Origin: Seiridium cupressi
Lineage: Eukaryota > Ascomycota > Sordariomycetes > Amphisphaeriales > Sporocadaceae
DNA: 64,000 bases
Direction of reading: 5' to 3'
Assembly: GCA_036674765.1 (NCBI GenBank)
Contig: JARVKI010000006.1
Span: forward strand, 372,001 to 436,000
In this document: in pieces, positions 54,889 to 64,000 of the stretch
How the letters are laid out: every line of letters starts with the position of its first letter
Position numbering within the stretch: position 1 is the stretch's first letter
Translations under genes and position numbers: made by a program
The notes under the pieces: model-generated
Database searches by the model: none
Seen by the model: the letters and a program-made list of their open reading frames with translations, nothing else
What the model was told of the DNA's origin: nothing

Positions 54889-55572
54889 ATGGCTTCAGAT
54901 AATAGGTACGAGGAGCATGAGGAAGAAGAAAGCGAGATGCCATTGCACTCGAAACGAGCTTTTGGGTCAGGACTCTACCGCAAACCCATCGCTTTCTTGC
55001 CTGCGAGATCAGGCGGTTTGGCTTCAACCAATCACGCATCTACTCCGTCAAAGTCTATAGCGGACCTGTACCTCAACATTGTCTTGTCCAAGGACGCGGA
55101 ATCGGTGTCCACAACACAAGATTTCACACCAACTCAAATGTGTGAAGTATGCCAATTACCGATGGACGAGGGCGCAGTCGGCGCTCACCCGGACAAGGCT
55201 GGTACTAGGCCGCACGAAGCGACGCTTGCTCATCAAGTATGCCTCGAGCACTCTCATCCACCTTCGGCCCTGGATCGCTCTCGCATGGGTTTATCTGTTT
55301 TGCAATCTCAAGGTTGGAATCCTGACTCCAGAAAGGGGCTTGGAGCCGTAGAACAAGGTGTGCAGTTCCCTATCAAGGCAAAGGAGAAACGGGATACTTT
55401 GGGTATTGGTGTCAAGGTGCCAAAGAACCTTGACGCCTACAAAAAGGAGAAGCCACAGAAACTAGATGCGGGGAAAGTTCGCAAGATGGTTGCCGAGGAC
55501 AAAAAGCGAAGGGAAAGACTTCAACGACAATTTTATGGGAATGGAGAACTCGAGAAATATTTGGGCAGTTGA
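54889..55572 (+). CDS. G-patch domain protein (GPANK1-like)
   Basis: 227 aa from the ATG at 54889; the frame is also open to an upstream ATG at 54808, which would add 27 residues. A CxxC pair in MCEVCQLPM (~residue 85) followed by two His in HQVCLEHSHPPS suggests a small zinc-binding unit. After it comes a G-patch, SRMGLSVLQSQGWNPDSRKGLG, with the typical GW...GLG spacing, then a basic region (FPIKAKEKRDTLGIGVKVP) and a helical C-terminus rich in Lys/Arg (KVRKMVAEDKKRRERLQRQF). G-patch domains activate DEAH RNA helicases; the partner is unknown. PRP22 is such a helicase in this window, but no link is implied. Confidence 0.82.
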   Translation: MASDNRYEEHEEEESEMPLHSKRAFGSGLYRKPIAFLPARSGGLASTNHASTPSKSIADLYLNIVLSKDAESVSTTQDFTPTQMCEVCQLPMDEGAVGAHPDKAGTRPHEATLAHQVCLEHSHPPSALDRSRMGLSVLQSQGWNPDSRKGLGAVEQGVQFPIKAKEKRDTLGIGVKVPKNLDAYKKEKPQKLDAGKVRKMVAEDKKRRERLQRQFYGNGELEKYLGS

Positions 55573-56581
55573 CTTGAGGCGGAAAGGTTGAGTGCAGACT
55601 CTAAAACGCGTCTCACTACGAATTCATGGGCACTGGCGACGGAGTTATGTGTTTGGATGATTTATGATACCCCATGAGAAGGATAACGAAAAATATTGCG
55701 ATAGGGGTTCCGGTGACACCTAGAGTTGGGCTTCCAGGATGGAAGATTGCATTTCCACATCAGTCGTCGTACGCATTTTCCACCTCCTACTGGATGGTTC
55801 GCAAGACTTGACATTCGTAACAAATCAAGGACTGAGCGCTCAAGCTGAGGCACCACTAAAAGCGTAAAGCAGTGGACCACCAAGTATCAAATATAGATCG
55901 AGTTGGCCCGTGTATCCGCTCAATCATCTCTGTATCTTTTCGATCAATATAGGGTTTGTTGATAGACACCCGTGAAACATCCAAGCTTAACAGAGTCCCA
56001 AACATCTTGCAGTATTCTTATGTTCAATGTTCGTTGGCGTATTCGCATTATATATCCATTTGTTGAGAATGTACGCTCAGATACGGCCGCAAAGAGAAAT
56101 AAATACAGCCTGAGTTAATCCTGGTTCCCGTTTTGGTGCATCTGAGCCCCTGTCCAAATCTTGAAGCCTAAACCCCAAAGTGGAGGGGCTGCCAAGCTCC
56201 AGCGTGGTCTGCATTGCGGTGCTCGTCAAGTGAAACCCCGCCAACCCACGCCCATGCTTGATGCTGCGCTTTGAAACGTCACTGTCTTCCTATACCGAGG
56301 AGCAACTTTCGGAGACGCGAAGCTTGCGGATCCCTACCTATACGTCTCTTCCCGGGAGCTCGACAATCCTCACCGCGCGTTGCGACTCCCCATCGATCGC
56401 GAGGAGAGAAGCTGCACACCGAGTGTACTGCTATTCCGAACTATCTACATCGAACGAGACGAACTTACTCCGCCGCCCTCGCCCTGCAAGGCCAACAGAA
56501 GGATTCCTTGCGCATACACAGGAGCATATTATACAATCCGCCTGACGTCGGTCCTTGCTGCCAAGGCAGCTGAGTGCCAAG
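55573..56581. other. intergenic region before SEC1
   Basis: 1.0 kb between two plus-strand genes. No supportable gene; the last ~300 bp is likely the SEC1 leader. Confidence 0.5.
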
Positions 56582-59052
56582 ATGGGCGTTTCCGTAATCC
56601 ACGAGCAGCACGAGAGTAAGGGACACTTTGAATATTCGTTTAGGGCAGCTTCTATCACGTTGCGATCTCGGAATACGGGGAATCCTGGGGCTGACAATGG
56701 ATATTCATGTGCAAACAGTCATCATAGATACGATCAAGCGCATTACACGAGGCGACGTGAGTCTAGGGTGAAGCGCCATTGTACACATTCCTATACTGAC
56801 CCTGAGACTGGACATAGTGGAAGGTACTCGTAATCGATGAAGAATCCAAGAAGATTCTCGATAATGTCGTCAAGGAAGATGACATACTCAACCAGAACAT
56901 CGCAAGTATGGGACCAACAATTCTAGAAGGAAGCGTATCCCGCGGTTGGCTAAGACGAGGCTTACAGACATCGAGCGCATCGAGGACCGGAGGGAGATGA
57001 ACCCGACAATGGACGTGATCTATCTGGTGTCGCCTCAACAATACGTTGTCGATTGCATCATAGCCGATCTCGAAGTTCGCCGGTACCAGAAAAGCTTCCT
57101 GATCTGGACCGCCGTGCTCGACCCCCAGCTCAGAAGGCGGATAGACGGGTCGCCCCTCGCGAAACAGCAGATCGGTGGCTTCGAGACCTTATCTATAGAC
57201 TTCTTTCCGCGGGAATCACATGTTGTCACTTTCAGGGATCCATGGAGCTTCCCGGTGCTGTACCACCCTTCGTGTAATGGGTTGGTGGCAAAACATATGC
57301 GAGAGCTGGCGCAGAAGGTAAGGAGAATAGTCGCATACGGCGTCCGGACTGCACTTACTTACACGGTGAAAATAGATTACTGGTCTCTGCGTGGCCCTCG
57401 GGGAGTTTCCCAAGGTCAGATACTACCGGCCTAAGGCGCCGATACATGAGGCCAGCGTTCTCAGCTCCCATCTGGCTAGATTCATATCCGAAGAGCTCGA
57501 CGAGTACATGAGATGGAACCAGGGCTTTCCTCCACCGAGCTCGAGACCGCAGGGTATATTACTAGTAACCGACAGATCGATGGATCTGATGGCGCCTCTT
57601 GTCCACGAGTTCACCTATCAGGCCATGGCCCATGATCTCCTTCCAATCCAAGATGCAGCGAAGACGACTTTCCACATGACAGTCAATGAAGGATCTCCAG
57701 ATGCCGAAGAGAAGGACATGGAGCTTACTGACAAGGACAAGGTCTGGATTGAGAACCGCCATCGGCATATGAAAGACACCATCGACAAGCTTATGGGCGA
57801 TTTTCAAAAGTTCCTGGACCAGAACCCTCATTTTACAGACTCAAACAGCGATACAACCAGTCTCAACGCCATTAAGGATATGTTGGCCGGTCTGCCACAG
57901 TTCCAGGAAATGAAAGAGACGTACTCGCTTCATTTAACAATGGCGCAGGAATGTATGAATATATTTCAGCACCACAAGTTACCTGATATTGCATCATCAG
58001 AACAAACCATGGCTACGGGACTAGACGAGGATTTCCGAAAGCCAAAAAATGTGCTGGAAGGAGTGGCCCAGCTCCTCGACGACGACGCAATTACGCAAGC
58101 GGATCGGCTTCGTTTGATCATCATGTACGTCCTTTATCGGGATGGAGTGATCATGGAGGACATTCAACGGCTGTTGTCTCATGCATCTCTGCCACCTCAG
58201 GACGGCGAAATCATACAGAATCTCGAGATTCTTGGCGGGCGGACAACACGTCCTTTGAAGGAAGTCAAACGGGAAATCACACCTCTCTTTCCTCTTGACA
58301 TAAAAAACGCAGTCCCTAATGAGGAGTACGCCCTCTCTAGATTCCAACCTGTTCTAAAGCCTCTCTTAGAACATCTGTGTCGAGGGGCCCTCGATCAGAC
58401 GCAATTCCCGTACGTGAAGCCGCCATTGGATCCTAATGAAGACGCCATAGTGGGCCAAGGCTCCCTGCGAGCAGCAAAACCAAGCTGGGCTGGGACAGGC
58501 CGCCGCGTTCCAGAAAACCGTCAGCGCATCATCGTGTTCATGGCCGGTGGCGCTACATTCTCCGAGTCTCGAGTTTGTTACGAAGTTGGCGACGCGCTCA
58601 ACCGTGACATTTTTCTAGCCACGAGCCATATGCTCACCCCACAACTTTTCGTCCGGCAGGTCGGTGACCTCAGTGTGGACAAGCGGCGACTCGATCTGCC
58701 CATGGATCGCCCGCCCAAACGTGCTCCTGCGCATGTATTCGAGCGCCCTGCACCTCCAGTAGCTGCTGCGCCGCCTCCACCGGGGATGGGCGGTCCTGGT
58801 GGGCTACCAAACCAGAGACGGGCACCTCCTCCAGGAGGGCTGCCTGGGGGACCGAGAGTAGGTGGTGCGCCGATGCCACCAACGCAAGCCATGGGCCAGA
58901 TGAACTTGGGTGGAAGCGGCAGACCCTCGCCTGCAAATGGTGCCAGCCCAAGTCCAGCTCCCAGCTCAAGCAGCGTGCCTATGAAGCCAGAGAAGGAAGG
59001 GAAGGAAAAGAAGAAGCGGGGATTCTTGGGACTCAAAAAGAGTCACGGATAA
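56582..59052 (+). CDS. SEC1: Sec1/Munc18 exocytosis protein
   Basis: Five exons, 56582-56615, 56719-56756, 56818-56905, 56968-57317 and 57376-59052, all joined with correct phase, give 728 aa. Sec1 binds assembled exocytic SNARE complexes at the plasma membrane. The N-terminus reads MGVSVIHEQHE then IIIDTIKRITRGD/WKVLVIDEESKKIL, typical of SM proteins. Later blocks are MDVIYLVSPQQYVVDCII, DFFPRESHVVTFRDPWSF, the exon-joined LAQKITGLCVALGEFPKVRYYRP, FISEELDEYMRWNQGFPP, ILLVTDRSMDLMAPLVHEFTYQAM and FMAGGATFSESRVCYEV. The C-terminus is Pro/Gly-rich and low complexity, as in filamentous-fungal Sec1. The very short second exon (38 bp) and the dense 5' introns are common in fungal SM genes. Confidence 0.96.
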
Positions 59053-60364
59053 AGCTTTACACCCTTCGCCAGATGTCCTATTAGATGTAGGTGCGTTGAG
59101 CAAAAGGACAGGCTTACTTTCCTTCCACAGCAAGGACCAAAAATAACGTCGATTTTTAGACAGGTGCAATGGCGCGTTTGTTCTTAGCCGTCGCGGCCTT
59201 GCATAGAGCATGGCGTTGAGGTGTACATACTAGTAGTAACACATAGCGACTTACACCAGGTACTTGCATACCACATCAATGAAATCCTTTCACCCTAATC
59301 TCGAATTGAGACTTGAGTCTCTTTAGATGGACCTGTAAACACTAAAGATATCCGTCTTATCTCCAAAGACGAGGCTTATGCGTTGTTGCATGTCGTACCC
59401 AATCAAATCCACGAGACATTTATAAAGAAATTATTGTGACAGTTTATAAAGCTTGATGTAATGCTTGTGTGCCTCATGCCTTCGGAAAACGCAATGCGCG
59501 GACCTGAGCTACACGTTGAGATTTCTGAGCTTTGACCCAGATCCGCAGCTGGTGGATGACCAACTATCACCTTCACATACTCACAAGCACGACTTTCGCG
59601 GTCTAATCAAACACTTGATATCTAACACCCAAATAAATCATATCGACACCAGGTTTTTTGCATTAGCGTGTTACAAAGGACGGCAAGAGATCAGCACATG
59701 GTGTAAGGGCGACCATTGGGGTGTTTCACGGCGCCTTTTCCCTACCGGGAGGCCCGGATGCAAACATAATGCTTTGTTTTCGTGCGACAGGAAGCTACCC
59801 TATGTGCGTAATATCGACGGTTGGTTCACTTTTGATAAGTGGTACAAAACCGTGCAATTTTCTTTTGCAGTACACTCTTGCCCCCATCACTGTCAGCTTG
59901 TACCTATGCTATTTTGGGCTGGGCAAACCCTCTTCCGTTGATGATATAATTACATCGTACATGTTGGCAAAGCATCTCTGCTGAGCAATACCTACATCTG
60001 TAGTTGTACTGCCAGTTGCTGGGTCGGAGAAACCACGCCCTTGCATGCTTGGCATGCCTGTGGTTTACCAACCAAAATCAAATCTCTGCATCCTTTTCAC
60101 AAACGCCTACGCAGCAAACACAGAGATCTCGTCCAGGTTCAAGACCAATAAGTAGCAGACAGTAGCATTTGGCTGCTGGAATCATAGACATCACCATTCT
60201 TGCTTCACCTGCCGATGCCTGCAACTCCAATTACAAAAATCGACCACAAAACTCCTATCCATGCCATGCTGATGCTACCAATGATGCAGTGACGAAAATG
60301 AAAAAGACCATACTGGAGCAGCACGGTTCAGCGAACCATGACTTCAAGCGGGCTAGTTGGAGAA
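59053..60364. other. convergent intergenic region
   Basis: 1.3 kb between SEC1 (+) and the phosphatase gene (-). Two overlapping plus-strand frames (59465-59941 and 59721-59984) are the only long ones; their translations show no domain and I do not call them. Nothing else was seen. Confidence 0.5.
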
Positions 60365-61405
60365 TCAAGCGCGATCCATAAAGGGCACGAAAGCTGGCCG
60401 ATCCGTGTATCGGTCGCGATCAAGCTCAAATCCGTCCATAGCTCCCTCCATATCGTCGTCGTCGATGTCCTGAAGAGTCTCCTCAATACCACGCTTGGCC
60501 TTGACCTCGAGGATGGGGAGTGCGGAGGCAAGTCCATCGTTGGGTGTAATGGGAGATGGGACGGACGCAGGCGTCGAGAGTTGGCTGTTCTGGAGCTTGT
60601 ATTTGTTAACAGTCTTTTGTGCATGGATAATGCCTTCGTATGTCTGCAAGAGGTATTTCATATCTTCATCGAGGCTGACACAGAAGCGGCGAAACTGGAT
60701 GAACTGGCAGGCTTGAATCATATTCATGCCAAAGACAGACATCAAGTAGGCGATGACGACACCAGCCGATCGATCGTTGCCAGTCTCGCAGAAGATCAGG
60801 ACCTTGCCGCGGCGGAACTTTGTCTTGTCAATGACCATGGCGCCGTCCTCCACAGGCCGGTCGGTTTGGTTGGCGATAGATTGGCTACGATAGACGTCCA
60901 ACATGTGATTGTTGATCTTGCGCACGGCATCTGGTAGAGAGCGGATGAGGTCCTGGTGATCTTGGACGTCGATGGTGTCTGCGTGCACACCTAGCTCCTT
61001 TGCGACACGATCGACGCCCATGAGTCTCGCCTGTGCCATGCGCGCATCTCTGGCGGCCAGGAGCATCGTGAATCCATTCTTTTGCAAGAAATCCTTGTCG
61101 CGTGCAACACTCGAAGGGCCCAGCCATAGGAAATCAAGGATCTCTTGGGCCTTTCGGCGGTCTTCGTATGCCCAGCTGTTAACCGAGTCGTAAGCCTGCT
61201 GTGGGCGGTTCTGGGTGATGATCTCGAGCTCGGGTGCGCTGAGAAACTGGGGGTCAATGTTCGCAAAGCTAGGAACACACACGATGGGTTCGTTGGCCTT
61301 GAGGAAGTTGGGCGCCGGAATCATGATGGCGGGCGGACTCGGCGGGCGAGCTGCGTAAGGTGCAGCGGGGACTGCGCCGCCCCGGGTCTCGTACTCGACA
61401 TTCAT
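60365..61405 (-). CDS. dual-specificity-type protein phosphatase (STYX-like), unknown target
   Basis: 346 aa from the Met at 61405; the frame continues upstream to 61738, adding 111 Ser-rich residues of doubtful value. The catalytic signature C-x5-R is complete: LIFCETGNDRSAGVVIAYLM (about residue 206), with Cys, Arg and Ser. The residue before Cys is Phe, not the usual His of HCx5R. A candidate general acid Asp lies upstream (VQDHQDL). The N-terminus has a Pro-rich stretch (PYAARPPSPPAIM). The fold (FLWLGPSSVARDKDFLQ...) matches the DUSP family. It differs from true STYX pseudophosphatases, which lack the Cys. It ends in an acidic tail (DIDDDDMEGAMDGF). Confidence 0.82.
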   Translation of the reverse strand: MNVEYETRGGAVPAAPYAARPPSPPAIMIPAPNFLKANEPIVCVPSFANIDPQFLSAPELEIITQNRPQQAYDSVNSWAYEDRRKAQEILDFLWLGPSSVARDKDFLQKNGFTMLLAARDARMAQARLMGVDRVAKELGVHADTIDVQDHQDLIRSLPDAVRKINNHMLDVYRSQSIANQTDRPVEDGAMVIDKTKFRRGKVLIFCETGNDRSAGVVIAYLMSVFGMNMIQACQFIQFRRFCVSLDEDMKYLLQTYEGIIHAQKTVNKYKLQNSQLSTPASVPSPITPNDGLASALPILEVKAKRGIEETLQDIDDDDMEGAMDGFELDRDRYTDRPAFVPFMDRA

Positions 61406-62393
61406 AGTTGCGACAAATGTGCTGGATCGAATGGAGAATGGATGTGAATGCGACTGTGTGAGAACAATGCTGGACTCGGATGCAGTGCGCCAAACTAGGG
61501 AGCGAGGTTGTGCGTCACTAAGTGCCAGTCGATACCCCGGGATGAAGCTCTCGCGAGACACGAGGTTGCTTGATGTAGAGCTTACGGCTTCACGGACGAG
61601 GTTATCGAGGAAAGAATATGGATGAGAACCTGAACCAATAGGAGTGCGAAGAAGGACCTCGTCTGCAATATTTGTGCAATTGGTGGGTGAATAAGATTGG
61701 CGGCTTCGTAGTGAGACGTGATGGGATGGACTCGACAAAGTTGCGCCAACATCCAGTCAAGCCTCCTGCCTTGGAGAGAGGCGCGACTGCAACGCGCTCA
61801 TGAATTGGTGCTGCAACCACTTTAGACTCAAGCGGCAGAGCCGCAATTGATCGGCAGCTACTGATCTTGCACAGGGATTACCTGGGCAGTGGCAGGCAAC
61901 GACCAATTTCCCCCGCTAACCTCGGAAGGTGTCGAGTTCGTCGTTGCCCAGTACATGGTGGGATAGGTATGAATTCACCAGTACCGGGACTATTCGGGTA
62001 CTCGAATTCGACGCTTTCTCTTTCCCTTCTCCAAGTGACTTTCCGTATTTTTCCAGATTTGCTAGTAAATGAATATGGTTTCGATTCTTTTACAACTACT
62101 GTTCCTGGTCTCAGCGATTAGGCTAGGTAGGCTTAACTCTGATATGTGAGTGCCACACGGTTTGCTTTCAAGACCATGGATAAGACTTTGACCCTGAACA
62201 TTGTCCGCAAAACTGTAGCTTCTTCCTAACTTTACAAATTGGTACTGGGACTTCAGAGAACCACATCGGCCAAGTCACATGCACGATTTATCGATTCCAC
62301 AGCTCACTAGAACAGCGCTGGGAAGTAGGTATATAATGTAATCTATGGAACTAAGCATCTGTCCACAGCTCTCATGCTTGCGGTGCCGAATTA
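61406..62393. other. intergenic region between DUSP and SPO7 genes
   Basis: Both genes are on the minus strand; this holds the DUSP upstream region and SPO7 3' flank. The first 330 bp could encode an N-terminal extension of the phosphatase. No gene was called. Confidence 0.45.
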
Positions 62394-63701
62394 TCATCCT
62401 GCCACACTAGACCTCGAGGCCTTCTTTCTCGACGCCGTGCCGCTGCCCTCGCCCGCTGCATCTGAAGAGACGGTGCTTTCCTGTGCAAGTGGTGATGAGA
62501 AGTCCGGTGTGACTGATCTTGACTCTACACCCGGCCTCTTGGATCTCGAAGCTGAAGACAAGTGCTTCTTGCCTCTCTTCGCCGACGATGTAGAGGCGTT
62601 GCTGCCTCTCCTAGAGGCAACGACAGCTTCTTCGCCCTCGATAGGCGGCGTGGGGCTGCGTGATGAACCTGCAGACGTGCTACTTCTGCGAGCATTGCTA
62701 CTGCTCCGGACACGCTTGTGCTCTTTGAGAATAGAAGAGTTTCGGTGGTGTAACGACTTCTCGGCTGCAAGATGCGTATGATGTAGCTTTTCTTCTACCT
62801 TTTGTCGACCAGGTAGCCACCAGAACCATCCACTCTGCTGTTTTGCGAGTTCCCTGCCACGCTGTTGCAACTTCTTTCGTAACAGTGCCCTGCGCTCGTT
62901 CTCCCTTTCCCAGTATTCACTCCGGTAGAGCTCCCAGTTCTCTCGAAAGTTGGGCGAGAAGGGTTTGGGTAGCAACAATAACTTGACGTAATCTCCACCT
63001 GGCGCCAAATCCTCCTCGTGGCCTCCCTTCTCCTCGTCACTGGTCACAAAGGGGAGCTGGGGGTGGTCCTGATGGCTTAAATTAAGCTCCTTGTCCACCT
63101 CTCTCAGGATGCTCGGCTCCACAAACCGGTACTGCCCGGACGTACTGCTGAAAGCCCCATACGTGAAGAAGAACCCGGCAGTCGACACCAATTCGACCCA
63201 CCAACTTCTTTTGATGATTACAAGCTTGCAATTGAACCCTCTAAGACCTCGATTCGAGATGCCGAACCAGCGCCGCGGCCAGCGTATTCCACGCTCCCAT
63301 ATACCCGTACCCCAGACAAGCAGCGCCGTTACGACGCCAGCCATGAAACACACCTTCTCCGCCATATCGACGACCCAATAGACCGACCCGCCGACACCGA
63401 CGCCATCCTCGCGCGGCGCGAACAAAAGCGCATAGCCGAACCCAGTGGTCCAGACGGTGAGAAGGGACAGGAAGAATGTGTGTTTGCGCCGCCGCGTCCG
63501 CAGAGAGAGGTACTGCGCTCGCAAAGATGCCTCGAGGATCAGCATGTTGAGGTAGATCATGGACGGCGAGCTGGGGGTGTGGTTCAACGGATCGCCGGGT
63601 TTGCCGGCGCCGATGACGGGGCTCGGTGCCAGCGTGGGCTGCTTGGCCTCCATATTCGGCGCGGGAGCGCCCTTGACGATGGAGTCGACTGATTCTGCCA
63701 T
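62394..63701 (-). CDS. SPO7: Spo7-like Nem1-Spo7 phosphatase subunit
   Basis: A single frame of 435 aa. Spo7 activates the Nem1 phosphatase at the nuclear/ER membrane, which dephosphorylates the lipin Pah1 and controls phospholipid synthesis. The family core is visible: IYLNMLILEASLRAQYLSLRTRRRKHTFFL (about residues 48-77), directly followed by two hydrophobic helices (FFLSLLTVWTTGFGYALLF; VCFMAGVVTALLVWGTGIW). A conserved block with RRWFGISNRGLRGFNCKLVII (~residue 145) and the LLLLPKPFSPNFRENWELYRSEYW segment (~245) follow. The C-terminal ~110 residues are Ser/Arg-rich, a fungal extension beyond yeast Spo7 (259 aa). The Met at 63701 fits the family start. Confidence 0.93.
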   Translation of the reverse strand: MAESVDSIVKGAPAPNMEAKQPTLAPSPVIGAGKPGDPLNHTPSSPSMIYLNMLILEASLRAQYLSLRTRRRKHTFFLSLLTVWTTGFGYALLFAPREDGVGVGGSVYWVVDMAEKVCFMAGVVTALLVWGTGIWERGIRWPRRWFGISNRGLRGFNCKLVIIKRSWWVELVSTAGFFFTYGAFSSTSGQYRFVEPSILREVDKELNLSHQDHPQLPFVTSDEEKGGHEEDLAPGGDYVKLLLLPKPFSPNFRENWELYRSEYWERENERRALLRKKLQQRGRELAKQQSGWFWWLPGRQKVEEKLHHTHLAAEKSLHHRNSSILKEHKRVRSSSNARRSSTSAGSSRSPTPPIEGEEAVVASRRGSNASTSSAKRGKKHLSSASRSKRPGVESRSVTPDFSSPLAQESTVSSDAAGEGSGTASRKKASRSSVAG

Positions 63702-64000
63702 ATTCGCGATCGTGGAGGTTCTTGGGATGGAGCGACGGGCAATGAGATTGTCGTCGTGTATTGTTTACAACACGCTGCTGGGGACGCAGCTGTCCGCGTC
63801 AGCAGTCTCAGTATGCTATCGGTGCATTCGGGCAGATTCCCCGGGATCACGACTGCCCCTTGAGTTGCTGCCTTGTGGAAAACTGGTGATGATGAGCTCG
63901 AGATCGTATCACTGAGTAGAATGCGTTTGCGAATCCAACGTCATTTGGGAGGTGCTACGACCCGAAGGCCTAGCGGCTAGTGCTGCTTAGGGGTTGATGG
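63702..64000. other. SPO7 upstream region to window end
   Basis: Promoter and leader of SPO7. No other feature was seen before the window ends. Confidence 0.4.

Noticed and set aside
59465..59984. overlapping plus-strand frames after SEC1 (158 and 87 codons)
   Set aside because: Neither resembles a known family and they compete for the same DNA; the Cys/His content is not arranged as a zinc site.

Overview
The window is nuclear DNA from a filamentous ascomycete (Pezizomycotina), most probably a Sordariomycete. The evidence is the gene set (a quelling-type Dicer, SHE9/MDM33, TAP42, CDC73, PRP22, SUV3, SEC1, SPO7, an eIF4E-transporter-like protein and a Zn2Cys6 regulator of the ARCA type) together with many short introns (about 50-140 bp) that carry GTAAGT-like donors and sit exactly where the protein frames need them. 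I cannot name the species. No rRNA, tRNA, CRISPR array or recognisable transposon ORF was found.

Layout. 1-12.4 kb is housekeeping plus RNAi: partial SHE9 (-), a HAD phosphatase (+), CDC73 (-), TAP42 (-) and a full Dicer-like gene of the DCL1 class (+). 13.8-16.4 kb holds a large disordered protein of unknown function (-). About 16.4-24.6 kb is a gene-poor island. It contains one multi-exon orphan gene with an internal 30-residue repeat, a dead histidine-phosphatase gene, and a perfect 22-bp palindrome upstream of an intact Zn2Cys6 regulator (24.6-26.8 kb). 27.6-33.3 kb carries a ubiquitin C-terminal hydrolase, an unknown membrane protein and a CGI-58/Cld1-type lipid hydrolase, all on the minus strand.

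33.3-42.1 kb carries PRP22, a PMP3/SNA-type small membrane protein with a PPxY motif, and an eIF4E-binding protein (all +). 42.7-50.4 kb is a minus-strand run: a small membrane protein, a zincin-like protein, a disordered protein and SUV3. 50.9-64 kb contains a VAMP7-type R-SNARE, a membrane-anchored SDR, a G-patch protein, SEC1, a dual-specificity-type phosphatase and SPO7.

The conserved genes do not form one pathway. They touch RNA metabolism (DCL1, PRP22, SUV3, 4E-T, G-patch), membrane fusion (VAMP7, SEC1) and lipid or membrane biology (CGI-58-like, SPO7, SDR, PMP3-like). All gene models were built by hand from reading frame and splice-site continuity, and no database search was possible. 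The best candidates for something undescribed are the orphan repeat gene with its GC-AG intron, the palindrome next to the regulator, and the structured AT-rich element after PRP22.
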